DNA of 64,000 nt from Orobanche coerulescens (lineage: Eukaryota; Streptophyta; Magnoliopsida; Lamiales; Orobanchaceae): NCBI GenBank assembly GCA_033398695.1, contig CM065804.1:122879501-122943500 (forward strand). The letters run 5' to 3'. The number at the start of each line of letters is the position of its first letter. Position 1 is the first letter of the stretch. Below, in pieces: positions 33,802 to 46,379 of the stretch. Both the position numbers and the translations under genes were made by a program. The notes below the pieces were generated by a model that was given only the letters and a program-made list of their open reading frames with translations, made no database searches and was not told the DNA's origin.

Positions 33802-35939
33802 TGTAACACCCCGAGATATTCGAAGTATATTACAGTGCCGTGGACCCCTACGTGGGACCCACCAGGCTAAAACAAGAAAACGTTACTCGACTAACCATCT
33901 CGGTTGGTGAGGATACACACAATAACAACACGCCCGAAACAACCGGCGGAATAAAACATCAACCTGCAAACATAAAAGCTCCAACAAATAACAATCACCA
34001 TTCAAAGATAAAAGCCTAAGTACTCGCGAGTACAATCTATTAGTTTAGAAAATGGGCAACAACCATATCGAAAGGAACAACGGAAATAAAAGGACTCAAA
34101 TGCACATGTCAACGACCTTGGCCAGCATCCTCATACTGTTCCAACGCTCGCTCGTCCGGCTAATCATATCCTGAAATTCATAACAAGAATTTCCCCAAAA
34201 CGGGTCCCCATAGGGGTTAGCAATTATGCTAGTACAAGTAGTCAAGGCAAACCATTCGCTTACACATTTCATAGTACAATGCACCAAATTCATTTCAAAA
34301 ACCAAAACCAGACATGTCTTTTCCGGAAACAAACAGTCAAATCACATTTGCCTAGGACTGGGACGAAGCCACAAATCCCACTCGAGGCCTCTAAGGACCC
34401 TCCCGAGCTGGCCACAATCGTAAAACAAATCACGCACAGGCATCGCCTAGGACCGGTACGAAGCCACAAATCCCACTCGAGGCCTCTAAGGACCCTCCCG
34501 AGCTGGCTAGCGAAACAAATTCGTGAATCCAGAGTGAAGTCATAGATTCCCTCGAGGCCCCGTCGGACCCTCCCGAGGTGAGCAAAGCACACACAAGATA
34601 CATTACCATTTCACGTTAAGCATAAAGGTTTCCAAAAATACTTTCCTTGAATATTTGACGACGCAACGAACGGAAATGAAAATCACCGACGAACGCTAGA
34701 AACCGATGAAATCAAACCTAACGATTCGAAGAACATAATCACAACCACTTCTAAACGATTAGGGAAATGGAATACTCCCGAAAACCCGCCTACGATTTAT
34801 GTATATTCGTATAAAAATAACAACTAGGGCGGACCACAACCAAACCCTCTCGATTTCGCAAAACCACAAAAATATACCATGAATCCGTAGGAAAACCAAT
34901 GATATCAACAAGATTAATCATATTCATCATGAATTAACCAACAAAATGGAACGAATCGGACGAAAATCCAAAAACCCCCAAATTACCCAAAAGTAGGGTT
35001 TTAAGAGATTTACCTTGGATTGAGGATGAAGACACAAGTAGGTGTTGTTAATCTACTTCAAAAACTCAAGGTAAAAGACGCCTGAAATGATCGGAGGAAG
35101 AAATCGCCCAGAAATCGCCCAACTCGCGGTGGAAGAAGGAAAGAAGAAAAAATGAGTTGTTCCGGGTCAACTCCCTGGTTTATATAGCTAGGGGGCATTA
35201 GCGCGCGCTAATCCTCAAACGTTAGCGTGCGCTAACTGGACAAAACTCCAGTCCAGAAAGTTAACACCCCAGTCCAGTTCCCTGAGTTCTAGAACGCTAG
35301 CGTACGCTACCCGAAACGTAGCATGCGTTAATAGCCTCTCGGTAGCGCGCGCTATCAGTCATAGCGTGCGCTACCTGGACATCAGCCGAGTCCAGAAGTG
35401 AACTGCCCAGTACTCACCTGACCCCGTTAGCGTGCGCTGCCGGATAGACGTAGCATGCGTTAACAGCGTCTCGGTAGCGAGCGCTATCGGCCATAGCATG
35501 CGCTACCTAGGCACCTGACCGAGTCCAGAAGTGAACTGTCCAGTACTGGACAAATTCGCTAGCACGTGCTACCAAATCAATCGTAGCGTGCGCTACTGAA
35601 GGATGCTTAGCGTGCGGTATACCATAATATTAGCGCGCGTTAGGCACATGATAAAAATGGTCCTCAACGCCGAAACACAACCAAAACATCAAATGGAACC
35701 ACAAAATACGTATAATAACATATGATGGAATTACGGCAACCCAGTACGGCGGTTCCGAGCAATAATTACGAGAATTAGATCAACAAACGACGAAAGAACC
35801 GAGAATGCCAGAACCGGACGACCAAAATCTCGAAACAATTACTCTCGAAAATCGATACGGTTATACGAGAGTCGCAAAAATAAAACGAGAAATACACCAA
35901 AATGAAAATACCAAAAAAAAAAAGAATACGGCTATTACA
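33802..35939 (-). repeat. Element C 3' LTR
   Basis: TGTAACACCCCGAG...GGCTATTACA on the plus strand. The TATA sequence CTATATAAACC is at about 35177-35187 (minus). The TAGCG palindrome array runs 35198-35650. The GC donor is degraded to GGAAAGTAT near 34640. Confidence 0.95.
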
Positions 35940-35976
35940 TTCTTCCCCTCTAAAAATAAGTTTCGTCCCGAAACTT
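35940..35976 (-). other. Polypurine tract and palindrome of element C
   Basis: TTCTTCCCCTCTAAAAAT follows the LTR (a polypurine tract on the minus strand). AAGTTTCGTCCCGAAACTT at 35958-35976 overlaps the pol stop codon. Confidence 0.85.
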
Positions 35977-36490
35977 AAGAAACAAACAACTCGGGGTACC
36001 TAGCACGCATGCTATCCTCGGTTTCCCAAGTTGCCTCCTCGACACCATGTCTCGACCACTGCACCTTGACCAAGGGGATGGTCTTATGTCTCAGTCGCTT
36101 CTCACGATGCTCCAAAATTTTCAGGGGGCGCTCCTCGAAGGTAATATTCTCGGCGACATCGATCTCACCATAGTCGATGATGTGACTAGGATCCGGAACA
36201 TATTTCCTCAGCTGGGAAATGTGGAAAACACTATGAACGTGACTCAAGGCCGGAGGTAGCGCTAAACGGTATGCTAACTCACCGACTCTCTCCAGAATCT
36301 CAAAGGGCCCAATAAACCTTGGACTTAACTTCCGCATCTTCCCGAAGCGGAAAACTCCCCTCATCGACAACACCTTTAGCAAAATGTGGTCTCCCACCTC
36401 GAACTCCAAAGGTCGACGACGGACGTCGGCATATGATTTCTGTCGACTCTGAGCAGTCAAATCCATTCTCGAATCAATTCCACCTTCCAC
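35975..36490 (-). pseudogene. pol: Element C integrase C-terminus and chromodomain
   Basis: It starts just past a frameshift (near 36475). It reads through the integrase GPF/Y-type region ([36 protein letters not shown]) into a chromodomain-like end (IPLVKVQWSRHGVEEATWET then MRARYPELF). Chromodomains of plant chromoviruses guide integration toward particular chromatin. This segment is itself open to its stop at 35975. Confidence 0.9.
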
Positions 36491-37613
36491 CTCATCTCTA
36501 AAGCGATATCCGGTTCGGTCCCGACCAAATCGGACGCCTCATTCCAACAAATCGGCGATCGACATTGCCGCCCATAAAGTGCCTCATACGGTGCCATTTG
36601 AATCGACGCGTGCCAACTATTGTTGTACGTGAATTCGATCAACGGCAAATGCTCTTCCCAGTCACTACTCCAGTCGAGAGCACAAGCACGCAACATATCC
36701 TCGAACGTATGGATAGTGCGTTCCGACTTTCCATCTGATTGAGGATGAAAAGAGGTACTCAAACGCAAACGAGTGCCCAATGCCTTATGCACCGCCTGCC
36801 AAAAGTGCGATACAAAATGGCCATCCCGATCCGAAACAGTAGAGTTCGAAGTACCGTGAAGCCTCACAATATGTGCAATAAACACACGAGCCAACTTCTC
36901 CGGGCCCCAAGAATCCTTGATGCCTAGAAAATGTGCCGTCTTGGTCAGACGATCAACAATCACCCAAACCATATTCATGCCCGATCTCGATCTCGGCAAA
37001 CTCGTGATGAAATCCATCGAAATATCTTCCCATTTCCATTCCGGAATGGGAAGTGACTGCAATAAACCAGCCGGGCGCTGATGCTCGATTTTGACCTGCT
37101 GACAAGTCAAACATCTCGCTAAAAACCGGGCGACCTCCTCCTTCATTTTATTCAACCAGAAATTCCTCCTTAAGCCCTTGTACATCTTACTCGACCCAGG
37201 ATGAACGGAGTAAGGCGTAGCATGGGCCTCACGCAAAATATTCTGCTCAATTCCGAGTCGTTCGGCACACATAGACGACTCTGGAATCTCAATACCCCAT
37301 CTTCATGAATCACAAACCCAGGATATTTTCCCTTAAGAACATTCTCTCGGATTTGTATAATCATCGGATCCTCCAACTGCTTCTGTTTAATTTCGTCGAT
37401 CAGGGATGACGAAATCTCTAAAGCACAGAGTTGCCCAATGGCTCCCGGCAACAAAACCTCAACACTCATCCTAACCAAATCTAGCTGAAGCTCCGATTGA
37501 GATGTAAGGATCTCAAGTGTCCACAACAAGACCGGTTTCCAACTCAAGGCGTCGGCCACGACATTCGCCTTACCTGGATGATACAGGATTTCGAGATCAT
37601 AATCCTTAATTAA
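36457..37613 (-). pseudogene. pol: Element C linker and integrase core, frameshifted
   Basis: The linker frame (DYDLEILYHPGKANVVADAL) runs from 37613 and shifts near 37270. The integrase frame then shows an HHCC zinc-binding end (H, then HPGSSKMYKGLRRNFW, then CLTCQQVKIEH) and a DDE catalytic core (MDFITSLP, TVSDRDGHFVSHFW, HPQSDGKSERTI). It ends at 36457, where a second shift separates the C-terminus. Integrase inserts the cDNA into the genome. The catalytic residues are all present, so only the shifts inactivate it. Confidence 0.9.
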
Positions 37614-38000
37614 CTATAACCACCTCCTCTGCCTCATATTCAACTCCCGCTGAGTAAATATGTATTTCAGACTTTTATGTTCGGTAAAAATCTGACATGC
37701 AGAGCCAAAAAGATAGTGACGCCAAATCTTGAGCGCAATAACAACTGCCGCTAACTCCAAATCGTGAGTAGGGTAGTTGAGCTCATACGGCCTCAACTGT
37801 CTCGATGCAAACGCTATAGTCTTGCCGTGCTGCATCAACACACACCCAAGACCCTGACCCGAAGCATCGCTATAAATGGAAAAACCCTCGTTGCCACACG
37901 GCAACGCCAAAATCGGGGCTGAAGTCAAACGTCTCTTCAGCTCCTCAAAACTCGACTGCCTCTCGTCATTCCAGACGAACTTCTCGGACTTCTGGAGCAA
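37614..38000 (-). pseudogene. pol: Element C RNase H segment between two stops
   Basis: Same frame as RT, bounded by TAG codons at 38001-38003 and 37614-37616. Motifs are [16 protein letters not shown] (Asp), [12 protein letters not shown] (Glu) and [11 protein letters not shown]. Relatives usually have TDHKSLKY at the last motif, so the catalytic Asp appears changed to Glu. Confidence 0.88.
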
Positions 38001-39395
38001 CTACGTAAGTGGCCGAGCTAGTTTCGAGAAACCCTCGACGAACCTACGATAGTAGCCAGCTAGACCCAAGATACTACGGACCTCCTTCACGTTCTTAGGC
38101 GGTGCCCAATCCAACACTGCCTCAATCTTCTGCGGGTCCACACGAACACGCTCGGCTGAAATCACGTGACCTAGAAACATCACTTCCTTCAGCCAGAATT
38201 CACATTTCGAGAACTTTGCATAGAGTTGCTCGGTCCTCAAAATGTCCAACACTACTCGCAAATGATATGCGTGTTCCTCCTCATTCCTCGAATAAATAAG
38301 GATATCGTCGATGAAGACGACGACACACTTATCCAAATACTCAATAAAGACTTTGTTCATCAACTGCATGAACACCGCCGGTACATTAGTTAACCCGAAA
38401 GGCATAACTACAAACTCATAGTGTCTGTATCTCGTCCGAAAAGCTGTTCTCGGAATGTCGGACTCCTTCACCCGAAGATGATAGTACCCCAATCTCAAGT
38501 CGATCTTCGAGAATACCACAGCTCCCTGCAACTGGTCGAACAAATCATCAATCCTCGGCAGAGGATACTTATTCTTGATGGTCACCTTGTTTAGCTCGTG
38601 GTAGTCGATACACAAACGCAGTGAACCATCTTTCTTCCGCACAAACAGGACCGGTGTGCCCCAAGGCGAAGCACTCGGTCGAATATACCCCGACTCAAGA
38701 AGCTCACTCAACTGCTTCTTCAACTCATCCATCTCTGAAGGTGCCATGCGATACGGCGCCTTCGAAATCGGAGCCGCACGCGGCTCTAACTCTATAGCAA
38801 ACTCGACCTCACGGTCCGGTGGCAACCCCGGTAACTCATCAGGAAAGACATCCAGAAATTCACTAATGACTGGAATCGATGAAAGCTCGACTCCACCACT
38901 CTCCACTTTCAAGGCGTAGCACCAATAACCAGTACGCCCCTTTCGTAGGAGTCTCATCGCCTTTAAGGCGTCAATAACGAACTTCTGGTTTCTCTTTCGC
39001 CCCGTGAAAGAGTGCTCGGTGCCGTCCTCGGCTAGCATGGTAATGACCCTCGTGCGGTAGTTCATGGTTTCACCATGCCGCTCGAGCCAATCATCCCCGA
39101 GAATCAAATCCTCACCCTCAATACCCACAACAATAAGATTAGAGAGCCAAGCCCTCTCACAAATAAACACAGAACAGTCTCGGACCTCTCGATTGCCAAT
39201 GATTCTATCACCGCTAGGAAGTTTAACGATGAAAGGCTCGCAAGGCGATAAACAGTCAAGATTCAAACGGAGCACACACTCCATAGAAATGAATGAATGG
39301 GTAGCACCCGAATCAAAAAGCACACTGACAGGATGGGAATGGATATGAACGGTACCTGTCGCCACGGTAGCCGCTGGATCATCGGCTCTTCTCAT
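38001..39395 (-). pseudogene. pol: Element C protease and reverse transcriptase
   Basis: A 464-codon frame. The aspartic protease active site is [12 protein letters not shown] near residue 28, intact. RT runs from about residue 200, with [29 protein letters not shown] motif B (here [20 protein letters not shown]) and the catalytic [13 protein letters not shown] near residue 360. RT copies element RNA to DNA. The frame ends at an in-frame TAG right after ARPLT. It is in frame with the upstream knuckles but separated by a TAA at 39489. Confidence 0.93.
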
Positions 39396-39488
39396 CTCAT
39401 AGATACGTGGAGGGGCAAAGCCAACACTGGAAGCTCCCCCTCTAGTGGGCTGACACCGACCTCTCCCCCGGCTGGCACTCGATGGAGC

Positions 39489-40594
39489 TTATGGAGTAAA
39501 AGAGCCCTGGTTCACGCTCGGCTCCCTCGGTGCTAGAAAAGGAGTCTGAGCACCAAGAATCTGTCGTACCCGCTCACAAAAGAATGCCTTGTGGCCTGAC
39601 TGGCCACAAGTATGACAAGTCAAAGGCGGACGAGGACACTTCCGGTTCCGATGGCCCGGCTTGCCACAGTTAAAGCATTTGGCATCCCGAACGGAGGCAC
39701 TGGCAGTACCTCGATAGCCCCCAGAAAATCGAGCCGAACCACCCCCAGGAATATTTGCAGACTGAGATTTCCGCTGACCTCCACCCTTGTGACCCAAAAA
39801 GATCCCAGCGGATTTCTGCTTCTTACTCTCTCTCGGACCGCCGCACTGGTCGTCACAGACATATCATAGGCAATAGCTCGACTCTGATAATCCTTCAAAG
39901 TAGTACAGACGAGCCCGGACATATAGTCCCGAATCAATAGTTTCATCCATCTGGAAAAGTGAAAAATTTTGTCGCTCTCCTCGACAACTTGGGTCTTCAC
40001 ATAGCCCAACTCCTTGTTGAATTCAGCAATAGCTTGGGAGACAGGAATATCCCGTGGTTGAGCATCATAGAAGGCATGGACTCGAGCCTGTCTAACCGGC
40101 CACGGGCAATACTCGGTCTCCATCAGGTCCTTAAACTCTGCCCACGAAGCAACGTGATCTTTAGGCCCAACGGCCTCCCACCAATCAGTAGCGTCCCCAA
40201 TGAGAAATTACTGGGCAATTGGGACCTTGCGGTCCTCGGGATAGTTGGTAGAGACGAAGACTTTGGATATCTCCTTGATCCACCCTTCCCAGCCGATCGG
40301 GTCAGAGGCTCCCATGAACTGAGGAGGATACATCGTGATGACATCCTGTAGCAAATGGTCAGCTCCGTCCCGAGCAGCAAGGGTCGGATTCTGAACTGCC
40401 TGGGCTATCGCTGCCATTTGGTTCACCATATGTTGCATAACAGCCGCAACAACAAGGTAAGCGCCATCTTGAGATGAAGCATGGCTATGTCGGTCACCGG
40501 TGTTGTCGGCTCCCGAAGAATGCGACGTGGCCGCCCCACCGGCTGCCCCACGTCCCCGGCCGCATCCACGACCACGGCCTCTTCCAGCATCCAT
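39489..40594 (-). pseudogene. gag: Element C gag, interrupted
   Basis: The likely start is ATG at 40594 (MDAGRGRGRGCGRGRG), preferred to an upstream in-frame ATG at 40654 because A and D gags also begin Arg/Gly-rich. The capsid core includes WEGWIKEISKVF, TDWWEAVGPKDHVASW and METEYCPWPV. An in-frame TAA sits at 40208, in the middle of the core, and there is a frameshift near 39815. Beyond the shift two CCHC knuckles are intact (CFNCGKPGHRNRKC and CHTCGQSGHKAFFC). The frame ends at TAA 39489. Confidence 0.9.
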
Positions 40595-40814
40595 ACTGCT
40601 GTTAAGAGGTAGCAAAAGCAACTCGATGATAAGTAAGAGAGGAAAAACATCCACGATTCAAGAAACGGAAATACAATACGAGAAAACAAAGGATTGAGTA
40701 AGGAAAACTTACGAGCACTGGAAGTACCAAGATGCTGGCAGCGGCGTGACAATGTGCAACACAAAACACAACTAGACCCAAATAACCGACAAGTCTAGGT
40801 ATCCATAAACCAAG

Positions 40815-40828
40815 TTCTTCGATACCAT
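40815..40828 (-). other. Degenerate primer-binding site of element C
   Basis: On the minus strand it reads TGGTATCGAAGAAC, 4 bp inside the 5' LTR. It matches the initiator-Met site only over the first seven bases, then has a changed or shifted tail. The hairpin that follows it in A and D is also only partly preserved. Confidence 0.6.
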
Positions 40829-41201
40829 TTTCTGTAACACCCCGAGATATTCGAAGTATATTACAGTGCCGTGGACCCCCACGTGGGACTCACCAGGCTA
40901 AAACAAGAAAACGTTACTTGACTAACCATCTCGGTTAGTGAGGATACACACAATAACAACATGCCCGAAACAACCGGCGGAATAAAACATCAACCGGCAA
41001 ACATAAATGCTCCAACAAATAACAATCACCATTAAAAGACAAAAGCCTAAGTACTCGCGAGTACAATCTATTAGTTTAGAAAATGGGCAACAACCATATC
41101 GAAAGGAACAACAGAAATAAAAGGACTCAAATGCACATGTCAAAGACCTTGGCCAGCATCCTCGTACTGTCCCAGCGCCCGCTCGTCCGGCTGATCATAT
41201 C

Positions 41202-41668
41202 CTGAAATTCATAACAAGAATTTTCCCAAAACGGGTCCCCAGAGGGGTTAGCAATTACGCTAGTACAAGTAATCAAGGCAAACCATTCGCTTACACATTT
41301 CATAGTACAATGCACCAAATTCATTTCAAAAACAAAAACCAGACATGTCTTTTCCGGAAACAAACGGTCAAATCACATTTGCCTAGGATCGGGACGAAGT
41401 CACAAATCCCACTCGAGGCCTCTAAGGACCCTCCCGAGCTGGCCACAATCGTAAAACCACAGGCATCGCCTAGGACCGGGACGAAAACACAAATCCCACT
41501 CGAGGCCTCTAAGGACCCTCCCAAGCTGGCTAGCGAACCAAACTCGTGAATCCAGAGTGAAGTCATAGATTCCCTGAAGGCCCCGTCAGACCCTCCCGAG
41601 GTGAGCAAAGCACACACAATATACATTACCATTTCATGTTAAGCATAAAGGTTTCCAAAAATACTTGC
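41202..41668 (-). other. Putative GC-AG leader intron, C 5' LTR
   Basis: Donor TTCAAG|GCAAGTATT (41668 downward), box TACTTGTACTAGC (near 41271-41259), branch-like GCTAAC (41252-41247) and acceptor TTTCAG (ending at 41202), 46 nt from the branch adenine. Complementarity of donor and box is CAAGTA/TACTTG plus a G-U pair. Confidence 0.5.
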
Positions 41669-42200
41669 CTTGAATAATTTATGACGCAACGAACGGAAAG
41701 GAATATCACCGACGAACGCTAGAAACCGATGAAACCGAACCTAACGATTCGAAGAACATAATCCCAACCACTTCTAAACAATTACGGAAATGGAATACTC
41801 CCGAAAACCCGCCCACGATTCATGTATATTCGTATAAAAATAACAACGAGGGCGGACCACAATCAAACCCTCTCGATTTCGCAAAACCACGAAAATATAC
41901 CATGAATCCGTAGGAAAACCAATGATATCAACATGATTAATCATATTCATCATGAATTAACCAACAAAATGGAACGAATCGGACAAAAATCCAAAATCCC
42001 CCAAATTACCCAAAAGTAGTGTTCTAAGAGATTTACCTTGTATTGAGGATGAAGACACAAGTAGGTGTTGTTAATCTACATCAAAAACTCAAGGTAAAAG
42101 ACGCCTGAAATGATTGGAGGAAGAAATCGCCCGGAAATCGCCCAGCTCGCGGTGGAAGAAGGAAAGAAGAAAAAATGATTTGTTCCGGGTCAACTCCATA

Positions 42201-42210
42201 GTTTATATAG
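42201..42210 (-). promoter_or_regulatory. TATA box of element C
   Basis: CTATATAAAC on the minus strand, directly downstream of the TAGCGCGCGCTA array. The first-exon donor is ~168 nt further on. Confidence 0.65.
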
Positions 42211-42216
42211 CCAAGG

Positions 42217-42660
42217 GGCGTTAGCGCGCGCTAATCCTCAAAAGTTAGAGTGCGCTAACGGGATAAAACTCCAGTCCAGAAATTTAACACCCCAGTCCAG
42301 TTCCCAGAGTTCTGGACCGCTAGCGTACGCTACCCGAAACATAGCGTGCGCTAATAGCCTCTCGGTAGCGCACGCTATCGGTCATAGCGTGCGCTACCTG
42401 GACATCATCCGAGTCCGTATGAATCGCCCAAGACTCACCGACCCCGCTAGCGGCGCCGCCGCCGATGTAGTGTGCGCAACGCGTCCTCTGTAGCGCGCGC
42501 TATCAGCCATAGCGTGCGCTACCTGGGCACCTGACCGAGTCCAGAAGTGAACTGTCCAGTACTGGACAGATTCTCTAGCGTGCGCTACCAAATTAATCGT
42601 AGCATGCGCTACTGAAGGATGCTTAGCGCGCGCTATACTATAATATTAGCGCGCCTTAGG
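42217..42660 (-). promoter_or_regulatory. TAGCGCGCGCTA palindrome array
   Basis: About thirteen variants of (T/G)TAGCGYGCGCTA(A/C) in 440 bp. The first, TTAGCGCGCGCTAA (42221-42234), is a perfect 14-bp palindrome. The 3' LTR has the matching array at 35198-35650. The spacing is irregular. It differs in sequence from the A, A', D and E arrays but sits at the same place. Confidence 0.7.
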
Positions 42661-43004
42661 CACAGGATAAAAACGGTCCTCAACACCGAAACACGATCGA
42701 AACATCAAATGGAACCACAAAATACGTATAATAACATACGATGGATTTAAGGCAACCCCGTACGGCGGTTCCGAGCAACAATTACGAGAAATAGATCAAC
42801 AAACAACGAAAGAACTGAGAATGCCAGAACAGAACGACGAAAATCTCGAAACAATTACTCTCGAAAATCTATACGGTTACACAAGGGTCGCAAAAATAAA
42901 ACAAGAAATACACCAAAATGAAAATACCGAAAAAAAGAATGTGGATATTAAAAATACGAGCCATACACAACATACTCCGATAACATAATAATCATGAACA
43001 TCCA

Positions 43005-43906
43005 ACCAGTTAAACGTAAAAAAAGACTTCCCGAGATAATTTACTTGAGTAAAACAGTTCGAACCATGAATGGTAGGAATGAAACCAATATACATCTTGC
43101 AATATATTTTAAGATCTCGGGAGTTTTGAAAACATTTAGGATTGAAGAATCCTCAACTTATCGAAAACCACTTAGGGACACAGTCCAAAGATTATTTTCC
43201 AAAATATAAATCCGATCACAAAACAAGTGGTCCACGAACCAATCATCCACATCAACTTACTCCCAAGGATTATTCACGTTCCGTGGTATAAAGCCACGAA
43301 CCTTAGATGCTCCCACAGAACATACCCGGGTGAATAACCCAATGGAAAACTACAGAATATCACACATCACCATGACAACAGTCACATAAACAACTCAGAG
43401 ACTACAGCTCTGCAACATAACCATAACATATGTTCATAGTTACCCTGGCATCATGCTAGCAAGCCGCGAACCTCGGAGCCTCCTCGAGACATAACCAGTT
43501 TGGGTATCCCATGACACGTACGTCACATAACCAAACCACAACCATAAGTTATCCATGCATCATGCTAGCAAGCCACGAACCTCGGAGCCTCCTCGAGACA
43601 TACCCGGTTTGGATAACCCTATGGTCAAACTTGACCTGTACTAGCAAAGACGGATCCCGGAGGATCAACAAACCCTACCTGGTAGAACATCACTTTACAA
43701 CAATCACACATCAACAAGGAGGTAAACTTTCCCAACAACACCGAATGGCATAACCTCCTTACAAAGGAGTCACAAACAATACACACATCACATACTCATC
43801 AATAAGCACACATATCCACACACACCCCTTGCTGAAAAGGATATAACTTTAAGTCCACTAGCGATATAGTAGCACACAATAGTACCACACGAAAATAAGG
43901 CACTCC
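43005..43906. other. Unclassified LTR-like debris
   Basis: No gene. A segment with AAGCCRCGAACCT(C/T)GGAG plus CCTCCTCGAGACATA recurs at about 43451-43505 and 43568-43622, with a weaker copy near 43293-43335. This is similar in style to the GAGGCC arrays of the neighbouring LTRs. It may be the repeat module of another LTR family that has lost its ends. Confidence 0.45.
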
Positions 43907-44490
43907 TGTTGGGCTTTTATTGAACTAATAAGATTTATGATCTCATCATGTATCGAAATAGTGCAGTGGAAGTATAAATATAATATGTAAAACTCTCCGA
44001 GGATCCAAGTATATTAACAAAGTACGAAGAACAAGATTGTTACCTCTTGTAGCGTATTTTTGATCGAGCCTTCTAGAGACGTTGCAAGAAGTGAGCGTCC
44101 TCTACGGTAACCACACAACGAAGAAGTCCCGAGCGTCTAACGGATAGCTAGCTCCGATTCAATAAATATTTCACTTAAATCAATTTTAATATAGGTATGT
44201 TCTTGATTATGGTAAGAACAAGAACAACTAGAATTTTATTCAAATGTTCTTGAACTTTGATCTAAAGTAACAACTATGAATCTTATTCAATATGTTATTA
44301 AAGATCAAACTCACAAGATTAGATGAAGATTAGATGAGTATTATAAATACTTTTCTTGTTCAAAGAATCTTCAAAGATATGAAGATATGTTCTTGATCCT
44401 TTTGATTATTTAACTCTTGAATGTTATCTTCAAGACTTTTAGAGCGAGAAATATCAAAATCAGATTTTTGATTCTCTCTACTCAAATTAT
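43907..44490 (-). repeat. Possible LTR fragment beginning TGTTGGGC
   Basis: It begins TGTTGGGCTTTTATTG and runs AT-rich to 44490, where another TGTTGGG terminus starts. The shape suggests an LTR end interrupted by a second one. No coding region or primer site confirms it. Confidence 0.3.
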
Positions 44491-46379
44491 TGTTGGGATT
44501 CGGTGCCTAAAACGAAGGCCCAACGGAAGCGGTAAAACGAAAATTAATTCGATCTGAATCCCTATGAGGATCGATCGATCTACGTATATATGAATATTAA
44601 ACGAAAACACAAGAGATATAGAAACTCACCCTTGTAGTCCGTTGATTAAATGGATTCCTTCTCTTGAGCTATTCCCCAAGCTTTAGATTGATCTCTACGA
44701 ATCCAATCCGCTCCAAGCCCTTGGATGATCCAACACCGAAAGTACCGCGTCTCTACTTGCCACGCGCTGGAGAAATGACCGGAATGACTAAATCTCATTA
44801 TCCTCCAAGGATACGACTAGAACAAGATTATAGGAGCTTGAATATAAAGATTATTACACTCTAAGTGTTTAATCTTTTTCTCTCTATTTTTCTCTCAATA
44901 TTTCTCTAAGAAAATTGAAGAAAATAATGAAGAAGATGAAGATGAAGTTGAAGACCATGAAATGAACTCTAAGTTCTTTTTCTCTCTCTCCTTTCTCTAT
45001 CTCACGTTGAGGATGAATTGAATTATGGTGAGAGTGAAAGTCTTTTCATCTTATTCTACTTTCCACTCACATGTACATCTCATGCACATGAGATTCCTTA
45101 CAAGTCATTTTCATCCATTATAAAATGGACACAAAAGAACAAGATGGGAAGGTGGATGGAAAATGAGGCCAATCTAGAAGGATTCGGATGAATTTTTTTC
45201 GTTTCGGACTCCCGAGAGTCCAAACAGATAAAGTCCAATTCCGTTCCAATGTATTTATATCGATCAATTAATCCAATTAATTTATCATACCAAATGCATA
45301 ATGACACGATTAATTTCTCCAAGAAATAATTATATTCATGAATTAAATTAATCACCCAGTAATATATTTAATTCATTTGGCCGTAAATCAATTTATCCAA
45401 AAAATCGATTCAGACATCCAATGTCCCAAATTAGATATCCAATATCTGATATTCATAATGAAAGAATAATCTCGATTAATTCCGTCGTCAATCCTATTGC
45501 GCGACTCGGTAGGTTCGTCTCAGTCAGCAATGGGAGGAACCAAAGAGTAGTAGCACCACCTAGCCAGCCTGGCGGCCTACACCATACCCCAACTGAGAAC
45601 GAATGATTGGGATCATTCAAGAACCATCCTGTCGTGAATACCAGTATACGTATAAACCCTTCTTTCAAATGTCCCGATCAAGTTATAGGGTCACGGTCAG
45701 TCAAACCCTATATGTACTTGACGCTATGCATGCGTTAATGCAAATCGAGATCATCGAGCTCTCGTGTATCCAATACAACTAGCTCCAATGCTTTGGCCAA
45801 AGACTTATGATCTCATCTGCCAATAACCGCATAGGAAATATAACCCACTCACTAACGAGAGAAATAAGTCTCTCTTGGTATTCAGTAGGACCTGCTACTT
45901 GCCCGTCAAGATGCACGTCGAGGTTGACCCCCACCTCCCGGTTTATAGGGTCGAACTACTCTAATGAAAATCTTGACGTCACAAGCACATCCCTACTAAA
46001 TCCTCAAGTCGAAGGTTCACGAATACCTATCACAACCTTTCGATTACGTCATTGACTGTCCCGGAGTGAAATTCGTGTGACGAATCAAGGGTGAGTCAGT
46101 TCGAGTATACTAATCCGATTAGCATACCTATAATGTGTGATCCCACAAACCAATAGCATTCGACAGACACTCTCCATGTCAAACAACACGTCATACAAGT
46201 CTTCACATAAACTTAATGCCCAGTCAAGTTTCATCAACTTGCGAACGATTAAGTATTTGAGCTATAAACCTTTCCAGTGCCGACCCCCTTATCCAATAAG
46301 GAGTGGAATGTTTTGCTCTCAAATACACGGACTAGTTTCTATATGTATATTTACGAGTTAGGAATGCCAGTAACTACCA
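44491..46379 (-). repeat. Possible long solo LTR (TGTTGGGATTCGG...)
   Basis: The 5' edge TGTTGGGATTCGG is sharp and preceded by ATTAT. The interior has polypyrimidine, polypurine and TATA-like (minus-strand TTTTATAATGG near 45120) tracts like a long LTR, and no protein. The right end is uncertain, and no matching CCCAACA or ATTAT at a CA terminus was found. Copia-type origin is a guess from the terminus. Confidence 0.35.

Larger units (their letters stand above)
33802..42952 (-). mobile_element. Element C: full-length chromovirus-type Ty3/gypsy element, degenerate
   Basis: A 9.15-kb insertion with AATAC duplications (33797-33801, 42953-42957). LTRs of 2138 and 2120 bp flank gag, protease, RT, RNase H, integrase and a chromodomain in the Ty3/gypsy order. 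The chromodomain and RT motifs fit the Tekay/Del group of plant chromoviruses. The LTR left of the right-hand duplication ends TATTAAA instead of TATTACA. In-frame stops lie at 40208, 39489, 38001 and 37614, with frameshifts near 39815, 37270 and 36475, so it cannot now make a full polyprotein. Confidence 0.95.
40833..42952 (-). repeat. Element C 5' LTR
   Basis: 2120 bp. Transcription runs leftward, with a TATA box at 42201-42210. It contains the palindrome array, first-exon donor (CAAG|GTAAAT at 42036), leader cassette, GAGGCC units at 41413-41440, 41499-41525 and 41574-41602, and the shared U5 end. Confidence 0.95.

Noticed and set aside
33802..42952. Endogenous pararetrovirus
   Set aside because: RT order (protease-RT-RNaseH-integrase), LTRs, target duplications and a chromodomain identify a Ty3/gypsy retrotransposon. 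There is no movement or coat protein.
44491..46379. A confident Ty1/copia solo LTR with ATTAT duplication
   Set aside because: A matching ATTAT occurs at 46396 but is not preceded by a CA terminus, so the end and class remain unproven. It is listed only at low confidence.
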